Positions 16,876 to 26,592 of a stretch of 46,648 bases of DNA are shown in pieces; position 1 is the stretch's first letter; each line of letters starts with the position of its first letter. Location: contig SUUJ01000010.1 of the NCBI GenBank assembly GCA_015062585.1, forward strand, positions 1-46,648, given 5' to 3'. The position numbers and the translations under genes were made by a program. This stretch comes from Alphaproteobacteria bacterium. GTDB lineage: Bacteria; Pseudomonadota; Alphaproteobacteria; RF32; CAG-239. The notes under the pieces were generated by a model, which was not told the DNA's origin, did no database searches, and saw only the letters and a program-made list of their open reading frames with translations.

Positions 16876-17805
16876 ATGAAAATAAATACTTCTGCATTAG
16901 TATTTCCCGGACAAGGTTCGCAAAAAATCGGTATGGGAAAAGATTTGTATGACAACTATGCAATAGCAAAAGAAGTTTATACAAGAGTTGATAATGCGTT
17001 AGAATTTAAGCTCAGCGAACTTATCTTTGATGGAAATCAAGAAGAACTTAATCTGACTTCAAATGCTCAACCGGCAATTATGGCTACTTCCATTGCCTAT
17101 TTCGAGGTATTGAAAAAGTTAGGTATTATCGATTTGGATAATGTAAAGTTCATGGCCGGACATTCTTTGGGTGAGTATTCGGCTCTTTGTGCAGCCGGCG
17201 TATTGACATTAGAAGATACAGCCAAGTTATTGAAATTGCGCGGACAATATATGATGCAAGCTTGTGTTGAAAACCAAGGATCAATGGCTGCGCTCATCGG
17301 AGTTGATTTTGAAAAAGCTAAAATGATTGCTGATGATTGCGGTTGTTTTGTAGGAAATTCAAATTCACCGGCACAAATTGTATTATCCGGAGAGGTAAAA
17401 AATATTGAAAATGCTTGTGAAAAAGCAAAAGAACAAGGTGTAAAACGCGCAGTTATATTGCCTGTTTCGGGTGCTTTTCACTCTCCTTTGATGCAATCGG
17501 CTGCCGATAAAATGGTCGATGTTATCAATAATACAAAATTTGCCATAACCGATGTTAATGTTGTAAGCAATTTGACGGCTCAAGAGTATAAAAACTCTGA
17601 GGAAATGAAAGATTTATTGGTTAAGCAAATTACCAATACGGTAAAATGGCAAGAAAGTGTCAACTATATGGCAAATTGCGGAGCTACTAAGTTTATTGAG
17701 GTCGGTTTTGGTAATGTATTATCCGGATTGATTAAAAAAACTTTGACTGATATTCCTGTTGAAACAGCAGAAGATTTGTTAAAAACTTATAATGAAGTTG
17801 CTTAA
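16876..17805 (+). CDS. fabD: malonyl-CoA:ACP transacylase
   Basis: Loads malonyl groups onto acyl carrier protein. The 309 residues hold the FPGQGSQKIGMGKDLY N-terminal motif, the nucleophile in GHSLGEYSAL (Ser near residue 95), the QGSMAALIG loop and the His in SGAFHSPLM. It is coupled to fabF (gap of two bases). Gene identity is secure. Confidence 0.96.
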   Translation: MKINTSALVFPGQGSQKIGMGKDLYDNYAIAKEVYTRVDNALEFKLSELIFDGNQEELNLTSNAQPAIMATSIAYFEVLKKLGIIDLDNVKFMAGHSLGEYSALCAAGVLTLEDTAKLLKLRGQYMMQACVENQGSMAALIGVDFEKAKMIADDCGCFVGNSNSPAQIVLSGEVKNIENACEKAKEQGVKRAVILPVSGAFHSPLMQSAADKMVDVINNTKFAITDVNVVSNLTAQEYKNSEEMKDLLVKQITNTVKWQESVNYMANCGATKFIEVGFGNVLSGLIKKTLTDIPVETAEDLLKTYNEVA

Positions 17806-17821
17806 AATGATGGTATAATAT

Positions 17822-18997
17822 ATGGCAAATCACTACTTGACAAAAGCTCAATTGGACGCCGAGGTTTACAAATGTTTGAATTGTAAATCAAAGCCTTGTA
17901 TGAGCGCTTGTCCGGTAAATTGTTGCCCGCAAGAATTTATCCAACACATTAAAAACAATAAATTTGATGCCGCGATAAATTCTATATGCAAAAATAATCC
18001 GATGGGACATACTTGCGGTTTGATTTGCCCTGATAATTTTTGTATGAAGGCTTGTTTGAGAGGTAAGATTGATCATCCTATCAATATTCCTTTAATTCAG
18101 GCAACCCTTATACACAAATATCGAACAATATCCGCCAAACCGAATGTTGTTAAGCAAAACGGAAAAAGAGTCGCTGTTGTTGGTGCCGGACCGGCCGGAT
18201 TGGCGGCTACTTGGTTTTTGATAAGACACGGTTATAGTGTTAAGGTATTTGAAAAATCGGACAAAGTCGGCGGTGCCTTAAACCTTATTCCCGATTATCG
18301 GTTGCCTTATAAGGTTATTGAAGATGACTGGAATTATATCAAGAGTATGGGCGATGGAGAAATAGCTTTTAATTGCCGGGTTGAATCACCTGTCAGCTTG
18401 TTTAAACAAGGCTTTGACGGTGTAATTATGGCTATCGGGGAACAACAAATTATTGATTTGGGTATCCAAGGTGAAGAATATGTTGTTTCTTATTATGATT
18501 TTTTGAAAAATCCTAATAAATATAAAAATATCAACAAAGTTGCCATTATCGGCGGCGGAAATGTTGCTTGTGATTGCGCTTTGACAGCCAAACGATTAGG
18601 CGCTGATGATGTTTCTATGTTTATCAGACGCAAAATTTTTGATATGCGCATTACCAAAAATGAAATGAATGAGTTGTGGGATAAACAAATTGATTTGAAC
18701 CCTACAACACGCATTACCAAAGTAGAAAAAAACAAAAACAAATTTGATGTTTATACTTGCTCAACACAACAATGTGGTTTAGCCTATAAAGACATTGAAA
18801 ACTCTGAAGTAAAAAGATGCGATTTTGATTTGATAATCAAAGCTATCGGCAGTAAATCAGATAAACATATAGACCATGAATTCGTGATTTATGCCGGAGA
18901 TTGCAAAATCGGAGGTTCTACAATTGTTGAAGCTGTTGCTTCGGGGATTAGTTCATCAAAATTATTACACCAAAAACTTATGGGAGAAATAATATGA
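17822..18997 (+). CDS. GltD/PreT-like FAD/NAD(P)-dependent oxidoreductase with N-terminal Fe-S motif
   Basis: The family comprises glutamate synthase small subunits and dihydropyrimidine dehydrogenase A-type electron-transfer proteins. The 391 residues begin with a cysteine-rich helical domain (KCLNCKSKPCMSACP, then GHTCGLICPDNFC), which binds Fe-S clusters in the family. Two dinucleotide folds follow: GAGPAGLAATWFLIRHG for FAD (about residue 118) and IIGGGNVACDCALTAKRLGA for NAD(P). At about 390 residues it is shorter than GltD (about 470) and has no gltB partner here. The partner enzyme is unknown. Its place after fabD, with a 16-base gap, hints at supplying electrons to a nearby reductase; this is speculation. 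Confidence 0.8.
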   Translation: MANHYLTKAQLDAEVYKCLNCKSKPCMSACPVNCCPQEFIQHIKNNKFDAAINSICKNNPMGHTCGLICPDNFCMKACLRGKIDHPINIPLIQATLIHKYRTISAKPNVVKQNGKRVAVVGAGPAGLAATWFLIRHGYSVKVFEKSDKVGGALNLIPDYRLPYKVIEDDWNYIKSMGDGEIAFNCRVESPVSLFKQGFDGVIMAIGEQQIIDLGIQGEEYVVSYYDFLKNPNKYKNINKVAIIGGGNVACDCALTAKRLGADDVSMFIRRKIFDMRITKNEMNELWDKQIDLNPTTRITKVEKNKNKFDVYTCSTQQCGLAYKDIENSEVKRCDFDLIIKAIGSKSDKHIDHEFVIYAGDCKIGGSTIVEAVASGISSSKLLHQKLMGEII

Positions 18998-19632
18998 AAA
19001 AAGTATTATCAGTGTTGCTTGTTACAGCTATGTTAAGTGCTTGTGCCACAGATCCTTATACAGGCGAAAGAAAAGTATCTAATACTGCTTGGGGTACCGG
19101 TATCGGTACAGCAGTTGGCGCCGGTATCGGTGCTTTAGTCGGTGGCGAAAAAGGCGCTTTAATCGGTGCAGGAATCGGCGCTTTGGGAGGTGCAGGAACC
19201 GGCGGTTATATGGATTATCAGGCCTCGGTGTTGCGTAAAGAATTGGTTGGAACAGGAGTACAAGTTAAGGAAGTTAACGGACAGATTTTCTTAATTATGC
19301 CGGGAAATATTACTTTTGATACTAATGAAGCATTTATCAAAAAATCATTCCAACCGGTTGTTGTATCAATTGCCAAAGTGTTAAAAGAATATAACAAAAC
19401 ATTTATTCAAGTGAACGGTTATACAGATTCTACCGGTAGTGATGCAATTAACAACCCATTATCAGTTAAAAGAGCTAATGCCGTTGCCGATTTCTTAAAG
19501 ATTCAGGGTGTCGCATCTAATCGTATTGTTGCAAACGGTTTCGGTTCAAGAAATCCGATTGCTTCAAATGATACCGCAGCCGGACGACAACAAAATCGTC
19601 GTGTGGAAATCGTGCTAATTTCCATGCAATAA
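18994..19632 (+). CDS. OmpA-family lipoprotein with glycine-zipper domain (YiaD-like)
   Basis: Outer-membrane lipoprotein that binds peptidoglycan. The signal peptide ends in a lipobox (MLSACATD, Cys near residue 17). A glycine-zipper segment follows (GTAVGAGIGALVGGEKGALI, repeated GAGIGAL). The C-terminal OmpA domain has NGYTDSTGSDAINNPLSVKR and ANGFGSRNPIASN, with the residues that bind diaminopimelate (D in TDSTG, R in KRA). 212 residues. The ATG overlaps the TGA of the previous gene (ATGA), so translation is coupled. Confidence 0.92.
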   Translation: MKKVLSVLLVTAMLSACATDPYTGERKVSNTAWGTGIGTAVGAGIGALVGGEKGALIGAGIGALGGAGTGGYMDYQASVLRKELVGTGVQVKEVNGQIFLIMPGNITFDTNEAFIKKSFQPVVVSIAKVLKEYNKTFIQVNGYTDSTGSDAINNPLSVKRANAVADFLKIQGVASNRIVANGFGSRNPIASNDTAAGRQQNRRVEIVLISMQ

Positions 19633-19650
19633 ACTGTTTAAATCAAATAC

Positions 19651-19679
19651 AAATCCCCTCATTTTGAGGGGATTTTTTT
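19651..19679. terminator. bidirectional rho-independent terminator
   Basis: Perfect 11-bp stem AAATCCCCTCA/TGAGGGGATTT (19651-19661 with 19665-19675) with a 3-base loop and a T-run to 19679. It ends the fatty-acid/OmpA transcript and overlaps the stop of the convergent gene at 19678. Confidence 0.9.
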
Positions 19680-20349
19680 ATATCAGATTGTCGGGTATTT
19701 TTAATCCGTTATCGCGCAAAACTTGAATTATGTCAGCCAAATACATACGCTCGTTATAGTGCATTTGTCCATCAACACGACAGATTTTAACAATTTCGCG
19801 CAAAAGTCGCTCAGCTTGTTTTGGGGTTTTTGATTTTATATTTTTTAAGGAGTTGTAAAAATCTTCTCTTTCCGGTTGAATTTTGGAAACATAATTGACG
19901 ATATATTGTTTGGAAAAACTCTCTGCGGCGGCTACTTCTTTTAAGATATAGTCATAAATTATTTTGTCTTTTATGATTCCTTCCCAACCCCAAGCGTCTG
20001 CCATAAAAATAAGTAAGATCAAGTCATCATTAATATTACTTAAAATATTTTTTTCTGTTTTTGATTGTTTTTTGCTTGGTTCATCAATAGGCTCATTTAA
20101 TGAGTTTTTATAAACATCAACAAAAGATTCTATAGACGGATATTTTACATTATTATTCAAATCTGTAATTTCTTTGATAAAAACAGCGTCAAAAACAAAA
20201 GATTTTTTCAGACGATGAACATAAAGATCAAAGAATATATCATCATCTTTTTCCCAAATATTGCGAATAGCAACATCTTCGGCATAAAGTCGACCGCCTT
20301 TTATAAGGCATACTTCCATATTGTAAAATTTATCACATCCGCCGGACAT
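19678..20349 (-). CDS. hypothetical protein with TerB-like C-terminal domain
   Basis: 223 residues. The N-terminal 80 residues look like a small beta-rich domain (VCLIKGGRLYAEDVAIRNIW). The C-terminal half is all-helical, and its last part, EIVKICRVDGQMHYNERMYL, followed by ADIIQVLRDNGL, resembles the acidic helical TerB/DjlA-N fold (DGxxxxxE pattern). The function of such domains is poorly defined; some sit at membranes and bind metal. AAGGG precedes the ATG. Next to mfd but 70 bases downstream of its stop. The fold assignment is tentative. Confidence 0.65.
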   Translation of the reverse strand: MSGGCDKFYNMEVCLIKGGRLYAEDVAIRNIWEKDDDIFFDLYVHRLKKSFVFDAVFIKEITDLNNNVKYPSIESFVDVYKNSLNEPIDEPSKKQSKTEKNILSNINDDLILLIFMADAWGWEGIIKDKIIYDYILKEVAAAESFSKQYIVNYVSKIQPEREDFYNSLKNIKSKTPKQAERLLREIVKICRVDGQMHYNERMYLADIIQVLRDNGLKIPDNLI

Positions 20350-20418
20350 TTCTAACCCTTTATTTTATTATAATGTTTCATTTTATTATGAATTTGTTAA
20401 AAAACATATAATTAAGAT

Positions 20419-23400
20419 TTATACCAACGAAACAATTTTGTTTACATATTGTTTAATTGTGGTTATTCGGACATCATAAGATGACAAATCTTTTTCAACA
20501 AACAATCTTTGATCAGGGCGAACTTTTATTGTACCAAATGATGAGATAATTAAATCCATCAATTTTTCCGGCTTGGCAAATACATTATTTTTAAAACCGA
20601 TGAGCAATCCCTTGGCTCCGGCATCTACTCTATCAATTCCGGCTTTAAGGCACATTGCTTTTATTTCAACTGTTGTAAGCAAATTTTCAACTTCTTTCGG
20701 AAGAGGACCAAAGCGGTCAATAAGCTCTTCTTTGATATCGGCAAGCCCTTCTCTATCTTTGATATCGCCAATGCGTTTATATAGACCTAATCTTATACCT
20801 AAATCTCTGACATAAGTTTCCGGTATCATAATCGGAATACCGGTGGTAATTTGCGGAGCCCAATCTTGAATTTTTTCATCTGTTTGACCGGTAGAAGAAG
20901 ATTTTAAGCGCATAATTTCTTCTTCCAACATATGTTGATATAAAGAAATACCGACTTCTTTAATATGACCTGATTGCTCTTCTCCCAAAATATTTCCGGC
21001 GCCTCTGATATCCATATCATGACTGGCGAGTGAGAAGCCTGCGCCCAAAGTATCGAGCGCTTGCAAAATGTTTAATCGGCGTTCGGCAATTGGTTTTAAT
21101 TTGCGTTTGGGCGGTATCGTAAAATAGGCATAACCTCGCTTTTTACCGCGTCCGATACGCCCTTTAAGTTGATATAATTGAGCAAGTCCAAACATATCCG
21201 AACGATAGACAATCATAGTATTGACATTGGGCATATCAATACCGGATTCAATAATGGTGGTAGATAACAATATATCGCCCTGACCGTCGGCAAAAGCAGT
21301 CATTACCTCTTCTAATTGGCTTACCGGCATTTGCCCATGAGCAACTAAAATTTTAATATCAGGTAATAAGGCGGTTAATTCTTTTTCAACCTCGTGAATA
21401 TCGGAAACTCTGGGACACACAAAGAAAGTTTGTCCGCCACGATATTTTTCGCGATATACAGCCTCTTTTATCATTACTTTATCAAAAGGCATTACAAACG
21501 AACGAGCAGCAAGCCTGTCGACCGGTGGTGTTGCTATAATACTTAATTGTTTAACACCGGTTAAAGACAACTGTAATGTTCTCGGGATTGGTGTCGCGGT
21601 TAAGGTTAAGACATGCACATCTGATTTGATTTGTTTTAACTTTTCTTTATGAGCTACGCCAAAATGTTGTTCCTCGTCAATAATCAGAAGTCCCAAATTA
21701 CAAAATTCAATCTTTTCGGACAACAGAGCATGCGTTCCGATTACGATTTCAACAGCGCCATCTTTAAGGCCTTGTTTGGTTTCTTTGGCTTCTTTCGGGG
21801 TTACTAAACGCGATAACATCTTAACACGAATAGGAAAACCTTCCAAACGAGATTTGAAATTTTGATAGTGTTGGCGAGCAAGCAAAGTTGTCGGTACTAT
21901 TAAAGCAACTTGAGCGCCTGAAGATGCAACGGCAAAAGCGGCACGCATGGCCACTTCGGTTTTACCGAAACCGACATCTCCGCAAACAAGTCTATCCATT
22001 GGAATTGTGGCTCCGATATCGCCCAAAACATCAGCAATAGCATTTAATTGATCATCAGTTTCGTTATAGGGAAAGCGTGAACAAAAATCATCAAACATGC
22101 CTTGCGGTGGGATAAAACAATCAGATTTTTTTAAGTGTCGTTCGGCGGCAATTTTAATAAGTTTTTCGGCGATATCTCTAATTTTTGCCTTAACTTTGGC
22201 TTTTTTGGCCTGCCAAGCACTTCCGCCTAAAGTATCAAGCTCAATATTTTCATCTTCGACACCATAACGAGATAAAACATCAATATTTTCAACCGGTACA
22301 AACAATTTAGCGTCATTAGCATAGACTATTTTTAAGCAATCATGAGGAGCTCCACCGGCAGTAATATTTTCAAGCCCCATAAAGCGACCTATTCCGTGTT
22401 CTATATGAACAACCAGTTCGCCGACATTTAGCGATGAGATATCGGCAATAAAGTCTTTAGATGAAAATTTCTTTTGTTTGCTTTTGTTTTGTTTTTCGCC
22501 CAAGATATCTTGCTCGGAAATTAAACAATATCCATTCCCTTTAAATCCGTGTTCCAAAGGCATAATGGTTAACACTGTCTTGTTTTTGGCCTTTAGAAGT
22601 GCTTCTTCCCAAGTGTCTGCCAAGCAAATATCATTGATTTCATGTTCTATCATCAATGAAGATATACGCTCGCGAGAACCATTGGAATAACAAGCGATAA
22701 TTCTTTGCAGCTTTTTGTTTTCGCTTAAATAATCTTTCAGTTCACTATAAACTTTTGAAGCGGCAATATTTTTAGCAGATGAAAAATTGCGTACCGGAAT
22801 AATTTGAACATCAACAACATTGTCTGATGAAGGAATATTTAAAGATGTTAAAGTAATTGCCTGTTTTTCTTTTAATATTTCAGCAAATTGTTTATCTGTG
22901 ATATAAAGTAACTCAGGTGAAACCGGTCGATAAGGCTCAATATCGGAAGCTGATTTGATTTTTAAGGCTTCTAATCGTGCCTGATAATAATCAGCAATAC
23001 TGTCAGCCTTTGATTTGGCTGCTTCTTCAACCTTATCCGAAACGATCACATTTGCCGTCGGCAAATAATCAAAAAGTGTCGGTAAGGTTTCGTCATAAAA
23101 GAAAGGTAACCAATTTTCGATACCGATATATTTCATATTATTAGAAACAGCTTCGTATATTTCATCACCATTAAAATCGGCACCAAAAGCTTCACGATAT
23201 TTAGAACGAAAAGTTTTAACCGTGTTGGCATCTAATACAACTTCGCTCATAACCTTGAATGTATATGATTTAAGCTCTGATGTTGTGCGTTGACTCATAA
23301 CATCAAATTTGCGGATGCGTTCAACCTCGTCATCAAACAAATCTATACGCAATGGTTCGTCTGTTCCAACCGGAAAAATATCGATAATATCTCCGCGAAC

Positions 23401-23886
23401 GGCATATTCTCCTTGTTCGTAAACTTGAGCGACTTTGGTATATCCGTTAATAGCAACATAGTGAACAAAATCATTAAAATTCAATTTACTACCGACTAAA
23501 ACTTCACGCGATGAATTAAGAAAAATCTTCTTCAAAGGAAGTTTTTGCAATACTGCTCCTACCGATGTTATGATAACTCTGGGAGTTTTAGAATTAGGAT
23601 TTAACGCAAGCTCGGATAAGCACTCTATTCTTGTGGCAACTATTGAAGAATTGGGCGAAACTCTGTCATAAGGTACTGTATCCCATGCCGGAAATCTCAA
23701 AACTTTTAATTTAGGATTTATATATTCCAAAAGCGAAGCTATATATACAAGCTCGTTGCCATCAGACGCGATATAGATAATATCTTGAGATGAAGATTGT
23801 GCGAAACCATTAACCAAAAAGGCATCATACCCCTTGGAAACTGACGAAAAGGTCTTCCCTTTAGACTGCACAATATTATGTTGCAT
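20419..23886 (-). CDS. mfd: transcription-repair coupling factor Mfd
   Basis: ATP-driven translocase that removes RNA polymerase stalled at DNA damage and recruits UvrA. The 1155 residues are of normal length: a UvrB-like N-terminal module (residues about 1-350), the RNA-polymerase interaction domain starting VGELVVHIEHGIGRFMGLEN (about 485), the RecG-like motor with GDVGFGKTEVAMRAAF (about 637), DEEQHFGV (about 737), TATPIPRTLQLSLTG and QLYQLKGRIGRGKKRGY, then the TRCF C-terminal domain (GIPIMIPETYVRD). All motor motifs are intact. It diverges from recG. Confidence 0.97.
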   Translation of the reverse strand: MQHNIVQSKGKTFSSVSKGYDAFLVNGFAQSSSQDIIYIASDGNELVYIASLLEYINPKLKVLRFPAWDTVPYDRVSPNSSIVATRIECLSELALNPNSKTPRVIITSVGAVLQKLPLKKIFLNSSREVLVGSKLNFNDFVHYVAINGYTKVAQVYEQGEYAVRGDIIDIFPVGTDEPLRIDLFDDEVERIRKFDVMSQRTTSELKSYTFKVMSEVVLDANTVKTFRSKYREAFGADFNGDEIYEAVSNNMKYIGIENWLPFFYDETLPTLFDYLPTANVIVSDKVEEAAKSKADSIADYYQARLEALKIKSASDIEPYRPVSPELLYITDKQFAEILKEKQAITLTSLNIPSSDNVVDVQIIPVRNFSSAKNIAASKVYSELKDYLSENKKLQRIIACYSNGSRERISSLMIEHEINDICLADTWEEALLKAKNKTVLTIMPLEHGFKGNGYCLISEQDILGEKQNKSKQKKFSSKDFIADISSLNVGELVVHIEHGIGRFMGLENITAGGAPHDCLKIVYANDAKLFVPVENIDVLSRYGVEDENIELDTLGGSAWQAKKAKVKAKIRDIAEKLIKIAAERHLKKSDCFIPPQGMFDDFCSRFPYNETDDQLNAIADVLGDIGATIPMDRLVCGDVGFGKTEVAMRAAFAVASSGAQVALIVPTTLLARQHYQNFKSRLEGFPIRVKMLSRLVTPKEAKETKQGLKDGAVEIVIGTHALLSEKIEFCNLGLLIIDEEQHFGVAHKEKLKQIKSDVHVLTLTATPIPRTLQLSLTGVKQLSIIATPPVDRLAARSFVMPFDKVMIKEAVYREKYRGGQTFFVCPRVSDIHEVEKELTALLPDIKILVAHGQMPVSQLEEVMTAFADGQGDILLSTTIIESGIDMPNVNTMIVYRSDMFGLAQLYQLKGRIGRGKKRGYAYFTIPPKRKLKPIAERRLNILQALDTLGAGFSLASHDMDIRGAGNILGEEQSGHIKEVGISLYQHMLEEEIMRLKSSSTGQTDEKIQDWAPQITTGIPIMIPETYVRDLGIRLGLYKRIGDIKDREGLADIKEELIDRFGPLPKEVENLLTTVEIKAMCLKAGIDRVDAGAKGLLIGFKNNVFAKPEKLMDLIISSFGTIKVRPDQRLFVEKDLSSYDVRITTIKQYVNKIVSLV

Positions 23887-23976
23887 ATATTCTTTGCTTA
23901 TCTATTTACTTAACGAAGAAAAATATATACAATAGCTTTAACTAATGCAAGTTTTATTTAAAAAAAAGCAAATTAT

Positions 23977-26061
23977 ATGAGAGATGAAATATTAAATCCG
24001 CTGTTTAGCGATATATCTTCAATAAAAGGAGTGGGAAGCAAAACATTAAAATTGCTTACCAAACTTATTGATTCATCTACAATACGAGATTTAATTTTTC
24101 ATCTTCCGTCAAATATCATTGATAGAAGTTATTGCCCAAAGCTCAATGAAATTCAAACCGGCAGAATTTGTACCGTAAAAGTAAAAATTATTGAACATAT
24201 GGCACCGAAAAACAAACATCAGCCATACAAAGTTTTGGTTAGCGACGGGACGGAAAATCTGACGCTTATTTTCTTTAAGGTTTATGCCGATTCAATTGCC
24301 AAAAACTTACCGATTGGCGCATTTCGTTATATCAGCGGAAAAATTGAAAGATTTAATAACACGCTTCAAATGACACATCCTGATTATATTGTAAGTGAAC
24401 AAGATGTTGCAAAACTGCCGAAATTTGAAACAGTATACCCTCTAACTGCCGGTATATCTAACAAAATGATAAATAACTACATCAATCAGGCGTTAATCAG
24501 GTTGCCTAATCTGCCGGAATGGCTTGATGATGAATTTATCAAAAAACAAAATTGGCTCAGTTTCAAAGAAGCAATATTGGATATTCATAGTCCGAAATAC
24601 GCTTGTGACTTAGAACCTTATTCCAAATCGCGTTCTCGCTTGGCCTATGATGAACTTTTGGCCAATCAGTTAGCCTTGGCAATTGTTCGAGAACGAGTAA
24701 AAAAACAACAGGGAAGAGTTATCATAGGTAACGGGATGCTCAGAAAAAAAGTTATCGAAAAACTTCCCTTTAACCTGACAATTGCACAAAAAAATGTTTT
24801 GGCTGAAATATATGATGATCAGTCACAACCATATAGAATGCTTCGACTTTTGCAGGGTGATGTCGGTTCCGGAAAAACTATTGTTGCCCTACTTTCTATG
24901 CTTAATGGTGTTGAGGCCGGTGTGCAAACAGCAATTATGGCTCCGACAGAAATATTGGCTAAGCAACATTTTGAAACGATTAGTGAAATTTGCGATAATA
25001 TAGGTGTAAATGTCGCTTTGTTGACCGGCAAGACGAAAGCAAAAGAGCGTCGGGAAATTTTGCAAGATTTGGAAAATGGCAAAATCAATATTTTAATCGG
25101 AACTCATGCGCTTTTCCAAAATGATGTCAATTATAAAGATTTGGGATTTATCGTAGTTGATGAGCAACACAGATTTGGCGTGGACCAACGCTTGTTGCTA
25201 TCAGAAAAAGGTAATAAAGCCGACATTTTGGTAATGACCGCAACCCCTATTCCCAGAACTTTGGTTTTAACCTCTTACGGCGATATGGAATATTCCAAAA
25301 TTGACCAATTACCGGAGGGACGAAAACCGGTTGACACCAGAGTTTTACCGATTTCAAAACTATCGGAAACCGTCGCCGGCTTAAAACGAAAAATTGATAC
25401 GGGAGTAAAGGCTTATTGGGTTTGTCCATTGGTTGAAGAAAGTGAAAAATCCGACTTAGCGGCGGCAGAGGCTCGTTTTGAAGATTTGCAAAAAATTTTC
25501 GGCAATAAAGTCGGACTTATTCATGGCAAAATGAAAGAAAAAGAAAAAGACGCCATTATGGATAAATTTGCCAATTCTGACGAAATCAATCTTTTGGTTG
25601 CTACCACAGTTATTGAAGTCGGAGTTAATGTACCCAAAGCAACCGTTATGATTATTGAACACGCTGAAAGATTTGGGCTTTCACAACTGCATCAACTGCG
25701 TGGGCGTGTTAAACGAGGTGTCAGCCAAGCGACTTGTTTGTTGCTCTATTCTTTTCCTTTGTCTGAAACAGCCAAAGAGCGTCTTAATATAATGAAACAA
25801 ACCGAAGATGGTTTTTTAATAGCTGAAAAAGACCTTGAATTGCGTGGTGGTGGTGAAATATTAGGCACAAGGCAAAGTGGTTTTTGCAACTTTAGAATTG
25901 CAGATATGAATTATCATAAAAATCTGCTATATATTGCCAACCAGGATGCAAAACTCATCTTAAACAAGGACCCTAATCTGCAATCAGCAAGAGGTAAAGC
26001 TCTGCGTAACTTACTTTATTTATTTGGAAAAGATGACAGTATCCGAAATTATCGCGGATAA
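23977..26061 (+). CDS. recG: ATP-dependent DNA helicase RecG
   Basis: Remodels stalled replication forks and Holliday junctions. The 694 residues contain an N-terminal wedge/OB part (SSIKGVGSKTLKLL, then RICTVKVKIIEHM), the Walker A motif GDVGSGKTIVALLSM (about residue 293), DEQHRFGVDQ (about 394), TATPIPRTLVLTSYGDM, QLHQLRGRVKRGVSQATC and the terminal RGGGEILGTRQSGF. No clear ribosome site before the ATG. It shares the 90-base divergent region with mfd; the pairing of the two repair translocases is common in alphaproteobacteria. Confidence 0.97.
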   Translation: MRDEILNPLFSDISSIKGVGSKTLKLLTKLIDSSTIRDLIFHLPSNIIDRSYCPKLNEIQTGRICTVKVKIIEHMAPKNKHQPYKVLVSDGTENLTLIFFKVYADSIAKNLPIGAFRYISGKIERFNNTLQMTHPDYIVSEQDVAKLPKFETVYPLTAGISNKMINNYINQALIRLPNLPEWLDDEFIKKQNWLSFKEAILDIHSPKYACDLEPYSKSRSRLAYDELLANQLALAIVRERVKKQQGRVIIGNGMLRKKVIEKLPFNLTIAQKNVLAEIYDDQSQPYRMLRLLQGDVGSGKTIVALLSMLNGVEAGVQTAIMAPTEILAKQHFETISEICDNIGVNVALLTGKTKAKERREILQDLENGKINILIGTHALFQNDVNYKDLGFIVVDEQHRFGVDQRLLLSEKGNKADILVMTATPIPRTLVLTSYGDMEYSKIDQLPEGRKPVDTRVLPISKLSETVAGLKRKIDTGVKAYWVCPLVEESEKSDLAAAEARFEDLQKIFGNKVGLIHGKMKEKEKDAIMDKFANSDEINLLVATTVIEVGVNVPKATVMIIEHAERFGLSQLHQLRGRVKRGVSQATCLLLYSFPLSETAKERLNIMKQTEDGFLIAEKDLELRGGGEILGTRQSGFCNFRIADMNYHKNLLYIANQDAKLILNKDPNLQSARGKALRNLLYLFGKDDSIRNYRG

Positions 26062-26064
26062 AGC

Positions 26065-26451
26065 TTAGATTTCATCTATTTTGGCGTTCAGATAATTTAT
26101 TTTTTCTTCCGAAAGCTTGCGTCCGGCAATAACCTCGGTAAATATTGATTTTATTTCATTGGCGTATTTTTTGCGTGATTTGGCAATGGTTGTAAGTTTG
26201 GTTGCCGCAGCTTCAAATATCTGTTGCTCATTAACTAAAAGTTGAGCTGCCAGCTCTATATATGGCGGAGTGTAGGTGTTATGCTTAATGTTTTTTGTAT
26301 GGTTATAGATGTCTTGTTGAATATCTCTGGCATCAAAGGCGTTTACATGTTCGTCTTTTATTTTAGCACGCCATGATAACATACGGCGTGTCTTGGTTAC
26401 AATATTTTTCAAACGATGTAATATTGATATTTTTTTTATAACTGCGACCAT
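26065..26451 (-). CDS. small helical hypothetical protein
   Basis: 128 residues, basic and mostly helical, with no signal peptide or membrane segment. I do not recognise it. The start at 26451 is chosen because AGAGGT lies four bases upstream; a GTG at 26481 would add ten residues but has no such site. The sequence has an Arg/Lys-rich N-terminus (HRLKNIVTKTRRMLSWRAK) and two amphipathic helices toward the end. It is convergent with recG (3-base gap). Confidence 0.6.
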   Translation of the reverse strand: MVAVIKKISILHRLKNIVTKTRRMLSWRAKIKDEHVNAFDARDIQQDIYNHTKNIKHNTYTPPYIELAAQLLVNEQQIFEAAATKLTTIAKSRKKYANEIKSIFTEVIAGRKLSEEKINYLNAKIDEI

Positions 26452-26527
26452 TTTCACCTCTATACTTTTTTTATCCGACACTTAATTATTAGTTTATAAA
26501 ATAATCTTTTACAAGATAAAATTAACC

Positions 26528-26556
26528 TTGACCAAAGCAAAATATTTTACCATACT
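26528..26556 (+). promoter_or_regulatory. sigma-70-like promoter for the GT8 gene
   Basis: TTGACC (26528-26533), 17-base spacer, CATACT (26551-26556), 36 bases before the ATG at 26593. The -10 is a moderate match. Confidence 0.45.
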
Positions 26557-26592
26557 CTTTATTAAGTTAATAAAACAAAGAGAATCAACATT

